Of a stretch of 19,596 bases of DNA, positions 7,779 through 14,885 are shown one piece after another. Origin of the DNA: Sedimentisphaerales bacterium (GTDB taxonomy: Bacteria > Planctomycetota > Phycisphaerae > Sedimentisphaerales > SG8-4). Position numbers and translations under genes: made by a program. The stretch is taken from positions 1 through 19,596 of the forward strand of contig JAFGJR010000044.1 in the NCBI GenBank assembly GCA_016928975.1. Reading direction: 5' to 3'. The first letter of the stretch is position 1. Every line of letters begins with the position of its first letter. Below the pieces are notes generated by a model. The model made no database searches, had not been told where the DNA came from, and worked only from the letters and a program-made list of their open reading frames with translations.

Positions 7779-7849
7779 GCTCATTCTCCTCTCACATGGG
7801 GTGGGCACGACCCACCGTCTTCTTCGACAACTTCTGTCACGTGCCTGCA

Positions 7850-7878
7850 TGTATAGCCTGATTCGTCGTCCTGGGCAA
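7850..7878 (-). promoter_or_regulatory. Putative promoter of the NIPSNAP gene
   Basis: On the minus strand TTGCCC (7878-7873) and TATACA (7855-7850) are separated by exactly 17 bases. This places the transcript start near 7843, about 65 bases before the start codon. A 6-bp stem with a 5-base loop (7800-7816) lies between the start site and the Shine-Dalgarno. Confidence 0.45.
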
Positions 7879-7891
7879 GAGACAAATTGCA

Positions 7892-7906
7892 ACTGGAACG
7901 TCCAGT
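7892..7906. other. Small perfect inverted repeat, possible terminator or operator
   Basis: ACTGGA (7892-7897) and TCCAGT (7901-7906) form a perfect 6-bp stem with a 3-base loop. The repeat lies between the end of the 176-aa gene and the NIPSNAP promoter. It could be a weak terminator (TTGCAATTTG follows on the minus strand) or an operator just upstream of the -35 box. Confidence 0.3.
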
Positions 7907-7931
7907 CCGGCGGAAATTGTCGCGCGACCGG

Positions 7932-8462
7932 TCAGCCGCCGGCATGCGGCTTCTCGTCGGCCGCTGGTTTCCGCACGCGCTGAAGCTCGCGCAACTCGTC
8001 CATCGTCTTGAACAGCCTGTCCTGGACTCGCTCCTCATAGATCGACAGTCGATCGAGGAGCCCGTCGCCGGAGAAGTCCTTCGCGACCGCCCGGCCGACC
8101 GCCAGGTCGGGATTGACCTCCGGATCGTCTCCCATCAGGTCGATCCCCTCGGCCAGAAGCGATTCGGCGAGCTTCACCAACGGACTCGACGTCTCCTTCG
8201 CGATCAGGTCATTGAGGATCTGGGTCTCCAGTTGCTCCGCCTGTTTGAGCCGCCACCAAAGGCGCGCGATCCGCTCGGCCAGGACCGTCTCCCTCGTCCC
8301 GGCGGGCGCCAGGTCTTTCAGCATCCGGTCGCGATGGGTCTCAAACTCCACCAACTCTTCTTCATGTTCATCCATAAGGGCCTCTGCCACAGTCGCTGCA
8401 TGACGGCGGACGACCTCTCGGTCGTTCCTGCGAGAGCGGGAATCCCCGGTTGGCTCCGGCAT
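7932..8462 (-). CDS. Hypothetical helical protein downstream of the AraC-type regulator
   Basis: This 176-aa protein is mainly charged and helical. Its core HAATVAEALMDEHEEELVEF, followed by a TRETVLAERIARLWWRLKQAEQLE segment, resembles a family of uncharacterised planctomycete proteins with an EEFxxxxxxLLxDLAPxGxxE-VLAxRI--WRL pattern. Those often carry an N-terminal KN-x-HGL segment, which is missing here. No signal peptide or membrane span is seen. GGAG lies 6 bases before the ATG at 8462, which decides this start over an upstream in-frame TTG. The gene begins 23 bases after the regulator stop on the same strand, so the two are probably co-transcribed. The function is unknown. The resemblance is from memory of sequence patterns and should be treated as tentative; that it is a real gene is more certain, given the start signal and spacing. 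Confidence 0.6.
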   Translation of the reverse strand: MPEPTGDSRSRRNDREVVRRHAATVAEALMDEHEEELVEFETHRDRMLKDLAPAGTRETVLAERIARLWWRLKQAEQLETQILNDLIAKETSSPLVKLAESLLAEGIDLMGDDPEVNPDLAVGRAVAKDFSGDGLLDRLSIYEERVQDRLFKTMDELRELQRVRKPAADEKPHAGG

Positions 8463-8485
8463 TGTGGACTCCAATATGGCATTTG

Positions 8486-9787
8486 TCAAGTCCGGCGGCT
8501 CAGGATATCGCGGCGGTTCTGGATTCGGAACTGGCGGGGGGTCAGCCCCGCCACCGCCTTGAATGTCCGCGTGAAGTAGCTCTGGTTGTTGTAGCCGACC
8601 TGGAAGCAGATTTCCGTGCAGCTCTGATCCGTGGCCAGCAGCAGCTCCTTGGCCTGCTCGATCCGCACGCTCGTCAAATAGTCGATCAGTGTAATCCCCA
8701 TTTGTTCCTTGAAGATGTGCGCCAGCCGTGACGCGCTCAGGTGCGAGGCCTTCGCGATCTCCGCCAGCGTGATCGGCTTGTCATAGTTGGCGTCGATGTA
8801 GTTGATCGCCGGGGTGATCTGCGTGATCTTGCGGGAATCCTGCGAGGAGTAGACCAGTTCGAGGAACTCGTTCAACGCCGCGCTGATCCATGCGCACAGG
8901 TCCTCCTGGTTGTTGATCTGCATCACCTTGTTGACGTAGGCCAGGTTCCGCTCCAGCATGACATCGACGTCGACGCCGCCCTCGACCGCCGAGCGGCTCA
9001 GCACCGTCAGCAGCTCCAGCAGTCGGACCTTGAGGATGCCGAGGTCGCCGATATCCTTGAAGAGGATCGTGCCCAGAATCGAGTTGAGAATCTCCTTGGC
9101 CCCGGTCCGGTCGCCGATCTTGACCTTTTGCAGCAGTGCCCGTTCGCTCTCCAGCGGGTACTGCCACTTGGCGCCGAGCTTCTTTCGCTCCTGGATGAAC
9201 TCGCCGATCTCCGACTGCTGCTCGGCGCGCTGTCGCCGCCAGCGGATGACGCGTGCGTCGAACCCGCCGACCTCGTAGAGCAGGTCGAAGAGGAACTCCG
9301 CCGCGCGATGGATCTGCCGGCCGCGCACGACTGGCAGGGTCTTCATCGCTCGAACGATCCCATCCTGCCCCACGACGAGGTCCTGCACCCGCCGCTCGAT
9401 ATCGGCGGTCACGATCTCCGTCACCGGCTCCCAGAGGCACTTGCCGAAGAACACGCCGCCGTGGACAGTGTCCCGGTCCACCACCGGCACGCAGACCAGC
9501 ACGACTCCTGCATGGCAAACGGTGATGAACGATTGCCCGGTCTCGGCGGCGATCTCGACGGCCCGCCTGCGTTCCGCGATGCACCGGCTGCGTCCCTCCT
9601 GTCCGGACCGCACGAGCCGGCAGAACTCGCCCTCGCAGTCGCCGCTGCACAGGCTTTCGATGCGCTGCCCATCGGGACCGGTGGTCTCCAGCCCAAGCTG
9701 GAAATGCCTGCGGAACACCCGCTCGATCCGCGCGAATCGCTCCGCCGTCAGCAGTCCTGTCAATCCAGGCTGTTCGCCTGTTCCCAT
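8486..9787 (-). CDS. PocR-domain AraC-family transcriptional regulator
   Basis: This 433-aa protein has an N-terminal PocR sensor domain (about residues 12-125). The characteristic cysteines are CSGDCEGEFCRLV, a further Cys in GRSRCIAERR and the CHAG block, followed by the GGVFFGKCLWEP strand. A linker with helical QQSEIGEFIQERKKLGAK follows. The C-terminal AraC DNA-binding domain (about 321-423) has two helix-turn-helix units: ITLAEIAKASHLSASRLAHI and the ICFQVGYNNQSYFTRTFK block, ending in the usual GLTPRQFR. PocR domains were predicted to sense small hydrocarbon derivatives and are known from the propanediol regulator PocR. Planctomycetes carry many such regulators near sugar-use genes. 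I start at the ATG at 9787 because the recognisable domain begins soon after it. Upstream in-frame ATGs (for instance near 9839) would add residues with no domain similarity. The target genes are not identified. Confidence 0.88.
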   Translation of the reverse strand: MGTGEQPGLTGLLTAERFARIERVFRRHFQLGLETTGPDGQRIESLCSGDCEGEFCRLVRSGQEGRSRCIAERRRAVEIAAETGQSFITVCHAGVVLVCVPVVDRDTVHGGVFFGKCLWEPVTEIVTADIERRVQDLVVGQDGIVRAMKTLPVVRGRQIHRAAEFLFDLLYEVGGFDARVIRWRRQRAEQQSEIGEFIQERKKLGAKWQYPLESERALLQKVKIGDRTGAKEILNSILGTILFKDIGDLGILKVRLLELLTVLSRSAVEGGVDVDVMLERNLAYVNKVMQINNQEDLCAWISAALNEFLELVYSSQDSRKITQITPAINYIDANYDKPITLAEIAKASHLSASRLAHIFKEQMGITLIDYLTSVRIEQAKELLLATDQSCTEICFQVGYNNQSYFTRTFKAVAGLTPRQFRIQNRRDILSRRT

Positions 9788-9903
9788 ACCCCCTACTCTA
9801 TCAGAAATCACGGAGCGTGTGAACACCCGGCGGGCCATCAATGCCCCGGGTTCGCCTCCCTGCTTGGCCACTCGCAAGCCCCCCCAGTCTCCACATTATG
9901 TGC

Positions 9904-9984
9904 AGATGCAGTGCGTTTCGCGCCGGCCAGCTCCTCTGCGTAGACGCCACCCGCGGCACCGTCACGATCCCCAGCGAGACGTGA
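9904..9984 (+). pseudogene. Possible remnant of a PEP-utilising swivelling-domain C-terminus (copy 1)
   Basis: In the non-coding gap the plus strand reads SAFRAGQLLCVDATRGTVTI before a stop at 9982-9984. This resembles the last strands of the phosphohistidine swivelling domain found at the end of PEP synthase-like enzymes (x-I-x-x-G-x-x-V-x-V-D--G-VTI). The match is short and there is no start codon context. It gains support only from the similar, longer remnant at 10656-10787. Confidence 0.28.
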
Positions 9985-10015
9985 TCTCACGTGATGGTCA
10001 CGAGGATGTCGGCTG

Positions 10016-10465
10016 CTACGGCAAGTGTTCCAGGTCTGCCAGGTCCTGGTGACGGCCGGAAGCCTTCTTGTTGAGCTTGAGGTCGTCCAGACTGATCACA
10101 GTGACCGGCACTCCATCGAGGGTCTCTTGCACACGCCTGGCATAGCACTCGGCGAAATCGACTCCCGAAATCGTCGTGGCGATTTCGACGCGGACGGGCG
10201 GCATGCCCAGCCGGACGATCTGCCATGGGCGAAGAAACGTCTCCGGTGACAGCTCGGGCATGTCGAAGCCGAATTCCTTCAGGACACCGACGATGCGTTC
10301 CGCGTTGGCGGGGTGTGTGGCGATCCAGATGTCCATGCCGGCGGTCGCACGCGGATACCCGTGATAGCTGACCGCGTAGCCGCCGATGAGCAGGTACTCA
10401 ACCTTGTGAGCGTTGAGCAATCTCAAGAACTCTATGAAGTCGCGTGGTAGATGGATCGTAGCCAT
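10016..10465 (-). CDS. Nucleotidyltransferase-like protein with altered catalytic motif
   Basis: This 149-aa protein has the minimal nucleotidyltransferase pattern GGYAVSYHGYPRATAGMDIW, then a helix-strand segment and PVRVEIATTISGVDFAECY. It ends in the DLADLEHLP motif, which in relatives is (K)xKDLxDLExL. In active relatives the segment after PR-T carries D-x-D (for example D-M-D or D-L-D); here the first Asp is Gly (codon GGC, giving G-M-D). If the alignment is right, a metal ligand is missing and activity is doubtful. Relatives are annotated as AbiEii/MNT-type transferases and occur in toxin-antitoxin-like pairs. The ATG at 10465 is favoured; a TTG two codons upstream is also possible, and neither has a clear Shine-Dalgarno. 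The gene overlaps its partner by about 68 bases. Confidence 0.72.
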   Translation of the reverse strand: MATIHLPRDFIEFLRLLNAHKVEYLLIGGYAVSYHGYPRATAGMDIWIATHPANAERIVGVLKEFGFDMPELSPETFLRPWQIVRLGMPPVRVEIATTISGVDFAECYARRVQETLDGVPVTVISLDDLKLNKKASGRHQDLADLEHLP

Positions 10466-10610
10466 AGACAATCTGACGCATCAGTTCCGCCGCCCGTAGT
10501 CGCTCGTACGGGCTCTTGGACAGCCAATAGGCCTTCTCGTCCGACGGCTCCGTGACGGACCCAACGGAGAGAGCCTTCCTGTCTACCCTTGCCGAATTCA
10601 ACCTGTTCAT
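10398..10610 (-). CDS. Small partner protein of the nucleotidyltransferase
   Basis: This 70-aa protein ends in a pattern seen in small genes directly upstream of MNT/AbiEii-like transferases: EKAYWLSKSPYERLRAAELM, then RQIVYGYDPSTTRLHRVLEI. These proteins have no assigned activity. By analogy with antitoxin-transferase pairs they may neutralise or guide the transferase, which is an inference only. The ATG at 10610 lacks a clear Shine-Dalgarno. The long overlap (about 68 bases) with the downstream gene implies coupled translation. No promoter was recognised upstream, and the region above 10610 holds a remnant of a different gene. Confidence 0.62.
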   Translation of the reverse strand: MNRLNSARVDRKALSVGSVTEPSDEKAYWLSKSPYERLRAAELMRQIVYGYDPSTTRLHRVLEIAQRSQG

Positions 10611-10857
10611 ACCGCCATTCTACCAGGAGAAACGCCCCGCGTAAACACCCGATGACTCTCCATCGCCCGCGAGTGCGGCATCCCCGCCGTCGTCAACGTC
10701 GGCCCCGCCTCCAGAGTCATCCGCGCAGACACCACCCGCGCCACCGTCACCATCCTCGACGACAGAATCCGGAGCATGAAATCCTAAATCCTCTGTCCCT
10801 CGGCACCCCTTCCGATACACCCGAAAGAGGGTCCCTCAGCGTCCTCCCCGCAACGGC
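10611..10857. other. Intergenic stretch between the transferase pair and the first ankyrin gene
   Basis: Apart from the PEP-utilising domain remnant, this stretch holds only a tight GAGGG/CCCTC palindrome near 10826-10838 and no recognisable gene, RNA or clear terminator. The ankyrin gene on the minus strand ends at 10858. Confidence 0.4.
10656..10787 (+). pseudogene. Remnant of a PEP-utilising enzyme swivelling domain (copy 2)
   Basis: The plus strand reads IARECGIPAVVNVGPASRVI, then an RATVTI strand and DDRIRSMKS before TAA at 10785-10787. ARE-GIPAVV-VG-A is the hallmark of the mobile phosphohistidine domain at the end of PEP synthase, pyruvate phosphate dikinase and rifampicin phosphotransferase. 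The catalytic GG-TSHA segment that should lie just upstream is absent, and a stop (10653-10655) closes the frame. It is therefore a relic of a 3' gene end with no remaining function. Confidence 0.5.
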
Positions 10858-12048
10858 CTAATCTTTAGCCCCTGCCTCCTCGAGGAGTTGGACCACATCT
10901 GTGTGCCCCCTCCTCTTCGCCACCTTGAGCGCTGTCCACTCCATGTTGTTGATTGTCACCTGCAGATTCACCTGGGCCCCCTTGTTCAGCAAGAGCTTGA
11001 CGACCTCCGCGTGCCCACTCTGCGATGCCAAGTACAGGGCCGTTACGCCGTTGCTGAGCTTCGCATTGGCGTCCGCCCCCTTGTCCAGCAGAAGTCTCAC
11101 GACGTCCGTATGACCTTCATGTGCCGCCATCATCGCGGCGGTTACGCCGTCAGGAATTCTCCTTGCATCCACGTCAGCACCTTCTTCCAGTAGGAGCCTG
11201 ACGACTTGTGTGTAGCCTTGCTGCGATGCGACCATCAGGGGGGTTGTGCCGTCATCGGTTCTCCCTGCATCTACCTCAGCGCCTTTTTCCAGCAGGAGCT
11301 TGACGATTTCGGTGTGGCCTTCCTGCGACGCTATTCCCAGAACTGATACGCCGTCCCTGAGCTTCGCATTGCCGTCAGCGCCTCTGTCCAAGAGGAGCTT
11401 GACGACCTCGGTATGCCCTTCCTGCGATGCCATCCATAGGATTGTTACGCCGTTGCTGAGCCTTACATTGGCGTCGGCACCCTTGTCCAGGAGGAGCTTG
11501 ACGATATCTGCATAGCCCTTCTGCGACGCCATCCACAGGGCCGTTACGCCGTTGCTGAGCTTTGCATTGGCGTCGGCACCGCTATCCAGGAGGAGCTTGA
11601 CGATGTCTGCATGGCCCCCCTGCGACGCCACATAGACAGGTGTTCCGCCACCAGTCGATTGACTTGTCCTTGCATTCGCATCAGCGCCCCTCTCCAACAG
11701 GAGCTTGACAATTTCTGTGTGGCCGTTCTGTGATGCCATGAACAAGGGCGTTGTTCCGTCATCAGCCGCGCTTGCATTGACCGCTGCGCCCTTGTCTGTG
11801 AGCAGCCTCACCACCTCCGTATGGCCGTTTTGCGACGCCGCATACAGGGGCGTTCCGCTGCTGCCAGGCATCTTCGCATTGACATCAACGCCGCTGTTCA
11901 CGAGGGTCCGTACAGCCTGTAGATTGCCGTCCCATGCCGCCCGGAACAGCGCAGTACTTCTCCCCGATTCGGTGGCACATCCACTGACGAGAATTGCCAA
12001 CGTTGGAATGAGCAGCCCAGTGAGTGTCTTCGTGGTCTGTTTAGTCAT
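10858..12048 (-). CDS. Ankyrin-repeat lipoprotein 1
   Basis: This 396-aa protein begins with a lipoprotein signal (MTKQTTKTLTGLLIPTLAIL, then VSGC with the lipid Cys at about residue 24; position +2 is Ala, so there is no Asp retention signal). It then has eleven ankyrin repeats of 33-36 residues filling the rest of the chain, with the repeat pattern TALxxASQxGHTEVVKLLLDKGADVNAK. The last repeat is a short C-terminal cap ending in EEAGAKD. Ankyrin repeats make an elongated protein-binding surface; finding them on a predicted exported lipoprotein implies partners in the periplasm or at the cell surface. The start at 12048 is chosen by alignment with the paralogue at 13138-14493; a GTG nine codons upstream is less likely. 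A promoter-like site and a shared leader precede it. No enzymatic domain is present. Confidence 0.9.
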   Translation of the reverse strand: MTKQTTKTLTGLLIPTLAILVSGCATESGRSTALFRAAWDGNLQAVRTLVNSGVDVNAKMPGSSGTPLYAASQNGHTEVVRLLTDKGAAVNASAADDGTTPLFMASQNGHTEIVKLLLERGADANARTSQSTGGGTPVYVASQGGHADIVKLLLDSGADANAKLSNGVTALWMASQKGYADIVKLLLDKGADANVRLSNGVTILWMASQEGHTEVVKLLLDRGADGNAKLRDGVSVLGIASQEGHTEIVKLLLEKGAEVDAGRTDDGTTPLMVASQQGYTQVVRLLLEEGADVDARRIPDGVTAAMMAAHEGHTDVVRLLLDKGADANAKLSNGVTALYLASQSGHAEVVKLLLNKGAQVNLQVTINNMEWTALKVAKRRGHTDVVQLLEEAGAKD

Positions 12049-12442
12049 AGCACTTATCCCCTTTCTCGTTCCCACGATTCACGGAATGGAACAGCCCCCC
12101 TCTCTGACTCAGCGAGAGGCTGGTCAATTGAAGATACGGCTCCGAAGTTGCACCGTCAAGCCTGCGACACCTCGTATCAAGGCAAACGCATCTGAATCGG
12201 AGCCCGTTTGCTCGCCATCGAAAACGCCGTTCACGCGGTGCTTGGTCTGACTGTCAGTTGTCCACAGCTCGGATCGATCTTCGTTTCCGAGCACAGAATG
12301 GCGGCCGGTCAATTAGATGCAATTGCCCTGCGCCCCGCATCCAACGGCCGCGGAAACAGCAAAAAGGCGCGCAATAACCTACATATTCCACATAGTCATG
12401 CTCATTATCTGCAATGCTCCGCGCTGGACAGAACCTGGCCTA
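12049..12442. other. 394-base intergenic region upstream of ankyrin lipoprotein 1
   Basis: This region holds the promoter and 5' hairpin described separately, and a leader that resembles that of the second ankyrin gene (TCCGTGA, then GGGAA, then AGAA, on the minus strand). The part from about 12160 to 12442 shows no gene, RNA or clear terminator for the lipoprotein gene ending at 12443. Confidence 0.5.
12131..12159 (-). promoter_or_regulatory. Putative promoter of ankyrin lipoprotein 1
   Basis: On the minus strand TTGACG (12159-12154) and TATCTT (12136-12131) are 17 bases apart. The transcript would start near 12124 and its first bases could fold into a hairpin (12099-12104 with 12114-12119). 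The leader to the ATG at 12048 is about 75 bases. Confidence 0.5.
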
Positions 12443-13048
12443 TCACCGCGAGTCGGGGATACACTCTCCCCGCGTCACAAGTCTTCCGGTCACAGTGTCT
12501 TCCAAGCCGACGTAGCTCTTCCCAATGAATCCCGTCGCCGGGACAATCACATTGTCAACAACTTTGAATCCATAGTCTCTTTCCTTCCATGGTTCTTCCT
12601 CAAGCCAGGTAATCGCATACTGGTGGCCTGCCTCGGCATCGAAGGAGAGCGTGGCGCCTCCTCCGAGGAGGCGAACGACGGTGGGACCCGCGGGATAGGC
12701 TAGAGTCTCCCCCAGGTTCCACACCCACCGGACTTCTATGCGATGGTTTCCGGGTAGCAACTCAATCGGCCTCCCCCAATTCAATTCCTTTCCTCCGGGC
12801 AACTCTCTTGAGCCATCGACCCTGATGAAGCCGGGCTTCCTAGCGAATCCTACGCTCAACTTCAGAGACCTCGCCCCGGTCGGCACCAGGACCATCTTGA
12901 CGGTCGCTACATCAGCGGCCGGCTTGCGATGTCCCGCATAGAACCTCTGTGTGCTCTCGCATCCCAGCATGGCGGATAATACACCGCTCAGGAAAAGGAC
13001 CAGGAAAGGCTTTGATGGCGCTGATCGTGCCGTTCTTGTGTCGACCAC
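12443..13048 (-). CDS. Hypothetical lipoprotein between the ankyrin genes
   Basis: This 201-aa protein has an N-terminal lipoprotein signal: a basic start, a hydrophobic core FLVLFLSGVLSAMLG and then the lipid Cys (CES). The mature part is beta-rich, with an LLPGNHRIEVRW segment and ATLSFDAEAGHQYAIT, a pattern seen in PEGA-like or similar small beta-sandwich domains that present a turn for surface interactions. A later block (DYGFKVVDNVIVPATGFIGK) is not recognised. The GTG at 13048 is selected because AGGAG lies 5 bases upstream; a GTG eight codons earlier would include that Shine-Dalgarno within the gene. It lies 89 bases after the stop of ankyrin lipoprotein 2 on the same strand and so may be co-transcribed with it. 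The function is unknown; it is probably anchored in the outer membrane. Confidence 0.7.
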   Translation of the reverse strand: MVDTRTARSAPSKPFLVLFLSGVLSAMLGCESTQRFYAGHRKPAADVATVKMVLVPTGARSLKLSVGFARKPGFIRVDGSRELPGGKELNWGRPIELLPGNHRIEVRWVWNLGETLAYPAGPTVVRLLGGGATLSFDAEAGHQYAITWLEEEPWKERDYGFKVVDNVIVPATGFIGKSYVGLEDTVTGRLVTRGECIPDSR

Positions 13049-13137
13049 AGCGTCTCCTCTTCTGTCATTCACCAGTTATTCTTGCCGTCCCCCGCATGTG
13101 CCTGGGGCAGGCCCCTTTGCGTCCATCCTCCAACGGC

Positions 13138-14493
13138 CTATTCCTTTGCCCCCGCCTCTTCAAGCAGTCGGACAATGTCCGCATGCCGTCCTCTCGCCAT
13201 CCTCAGGGCCGTTATGCCGCCGTCGGCCATCTTTGCACTTACGTCGGCGCCCTTGTCGAGCAGGAACTTGACGACTTCCGTATGGCCGCCGAACGACGCA
13301 GCCATCAGGGCGGTCATGCCGCCGTTGACGATCTTCGCATTGGCGTCAGCACCGTTGCCCAGCAGGAGCCCGATGACCTCGGCGTGCCCCTTCCCGGCGG
13401 CAAGCCATAGGGCTGTTTCCCCCTTGCTTCCCACTGCGTCCACCTCAGCGCCTCCGTCCAACAGGAGCTTCACTACCTCTGCATGACCTTCCTGTGATGC
13501 CATCATCAAGGGTGTTCTGTTGTTCGTGTCTCTCGCGTTCACCTCAGCGCCTCTGCCCAGCAGGAGGCTGGCGGCCTCCGCATGGCCGTGGCCCGACGCC
13601 AACATCAGGGCTGTTATGCCCTGATCCTTTGTGCGCACACGCACCTCGGCACCCTTGTCCAAGAGAAGTCTGACGACTTGCGTGTAGCCGTTGCGCGACG
13701 CCATCATCAGAGAGGTTGCACCATCATCGGTCCTCTTTGCATTTACGTCGGCGTTCTTCTCCAACAGGAGCTTGATGATGTCTACATGGCCCTCCCCTGA
13801 CGCCGTCATCAGGGCCGTCCCACCGTCGTTGCTCTTCTTCGCATCCACGTCGGCGCCCTTGTCCAGCAGCAGTCTGACGGTCTCTGTACAACCGCTGTAC
13901 GACGCCAATATCAGGGCGGTTACGCCCTTGTCGGTTGCCCGCACATTCACGTCGGCACCTTTGTCCAGGAGAAGCTTGACCACCTCGGCGTAACCGTTCA
14001 TCGATGCCCCAATAAGGGCGGTGCCGCCGGCATGGGTCATCATGCTATTTGCGTTGGCGCCTCTGTCGAGCAGGAGTCTGACGATATCTGCATGGCCTTG
14101 GTACGACGCTTTCATCAGGGCTGTAACCTCACCAAGGGTGCTCTTCGCATTCACGTTGGTACCCTTCTCCAGCAGAAGCTTGACGATCTCCGTATAGCCC
14201 TTCTCCGACGCAACCATCAAGGCTGTCTCGCCCTGCACAGGCATCCTTGCATCCACGTCAGTGCCTTTGTCCAAGAGAAGTCTGACGACCTCCGCATTGC
14301 CCACAGATGCCGCCGCTATCAGAGACGTCTCTCTGTTAGCAGCCGCCCTCGCATTGACATCGACGCGCTTGTTCATAGGCGTCTGTGCGGCCTGTGAATC
14401 ACGGTTGCTCGGCTCAGCCGCACATCCACCAATGAGAATTGCCAGCGTTGGAGGAACCAACCACACGAGCGTCTTCACAATCTGCGTACTCAC
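13138..14493 (-). CDS. Ankyrin-repeat lipoprotein 2
   Basis: This 451-aa paralogue of the protein encoded at 10858-12048 has the same type of lipoprotein signal (VPPTLAILIGGC, lipid Cys at about residue 24, +2 Ala), a short spacer with a degenerate first repeat (KRVDVNARA), then twelve ankyrin repeats such as TALMVASEKGYTEIVKLLLE and TALMAASFGGHTEVVKFLLD. It ends in the same cap, RLLEEAGAKE. A few repeats deviate: GCTETVRLLL contains Cys, and EAASLLLGRG lacks the usual hydrophobic pair. The GTG start has GGGAGG 8 bases upstream. The chain carries one more full repeat than its relative, so repeat number seems to vary. The role is presumably protein binding outside the cytoplasm; the partner is unknown, and the adjacent lipoprotein is a candidate. 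Confidence 0.9.
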   Translation of the reverse strand: MSTQIVKTLVWLVPPTLAILIGGCAAEPSNRDSQAAQTPMNKRVDVNARAAANRETSLIAAASVGNAEVVRLLLDKGTDVDARMPVQGETALMVASEKGYTEIVKLLLEKGTNVNAKSTLGEVTALMKASYQGHADIVRLLLDRGANANSMMTHAGGTALIGASMNGYAEVVKLLLDKGADVNVRATDKGVTALILASYSGCTETVRLLLDKGADVDAKKSNDGGTALMTASGEGHVDIIKLLLEKNADVNAKRTDDGATSLMMASRNGYTQVVRLLLDKGAEVRVRTKDQGITALMLASGHGHAEAASLLLGRGAEVNARDTNNRTPLMMASQEGHAEVVKLLLDGGAEVDAVGSKGETALWLAAGKGHAEVIGLLLGNGADANAKIVNGGMTALMAASFGGHTEVVKFLLDKGADVSAKMADGGITALRMARGRHADIVRLLEEAGAKE

Positions 14494-14598
14494 GGAAGAT
14501 ACCTCCCTTCTGATTCCCGCAACTCACGGAGTAGAAAAGGCCCTGTTCTCCATGGTCAGACTCTCTATCACGGGAGATCCCAGGACGCGCAGCGGTGC

Positions 14599-14676
14599 TC
14601 AATGCAGAGAGTCGAGTTCCAGCAATTCCGGGGTGTCATAGGATGTTCCGAGCGCCAAGTCGCACAGGCGTCGCAT
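14599..14676 (-). other. Possible 25-codon leader ORF
   Basis: On the minus strand, between a strong promoter-like site and ankyrin lipoprotein 2, an ATG opens a 25-codon frame (MRRLCDLALGTSYDTPELLE, then LDSLH). No Shine-Dalgarno lies at the right distance; an AGGAGG (14711-14706) is too far upstream. It could be a leader peptide, but chance is a real alternative. Confidence 0.15.
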
Positions 14677-14773
14677 GACTGGAGTGACCGATTCGACCCT
14701 CTCAACCTCCTGACGACGAATCCCAGGTTCCCTCCCGTCTCTCGGAGCTACGACCTTCCCTGTCTCACAGAAC

Positions 14774-14802
14774 ATTATAGGTCAAATCGGGCGCGAAGTC
14801 AA
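14774..14802 (-). promoter_or_regulatory. Near-consensus sigma70 promoter far upstream of ankyrin lipoprotein 2
   Basis: On the minus strand TTGACT (14802-14797) is followed after exactly 17 bases by a perfect TATAAT (14779-14774). It is the best promoter match in the window. The implied start near 14767 leaves a leader of about 270 bases before the GTG at 14493. Confidence 0.6.
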
Positions 14803-14885
14803 CGACCGCGACCTCGCCGGCGTGCAACAGCTTGTCACAAATAGAGTTACGGCTGGCAGAAATCGTCGGGCAAGAACCACCCCGT

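Noticed and set aside
8741..9943. 400-codon plus-strand frame opposite the AraC regulator
   Set aside because: It is a mirror of the regulator's GC-rich codons; the product is low-complexity Asp/Leu/Arg-rich.
9938..10755. Flanking repeats as transposon ends of the nucleotidyltransferase module
   Set aside because: The repeats are direct, imperfect and read as protein remnants; there is no transposase and no inverted termini.
10858..14493. CRISPR-like or tandem DNA repeats with about 99-base period
   Set aside because: The periodicity comes from 33-residue ankyrin repeats within coding frames; the DNA units are diverged and have no spacer structure.
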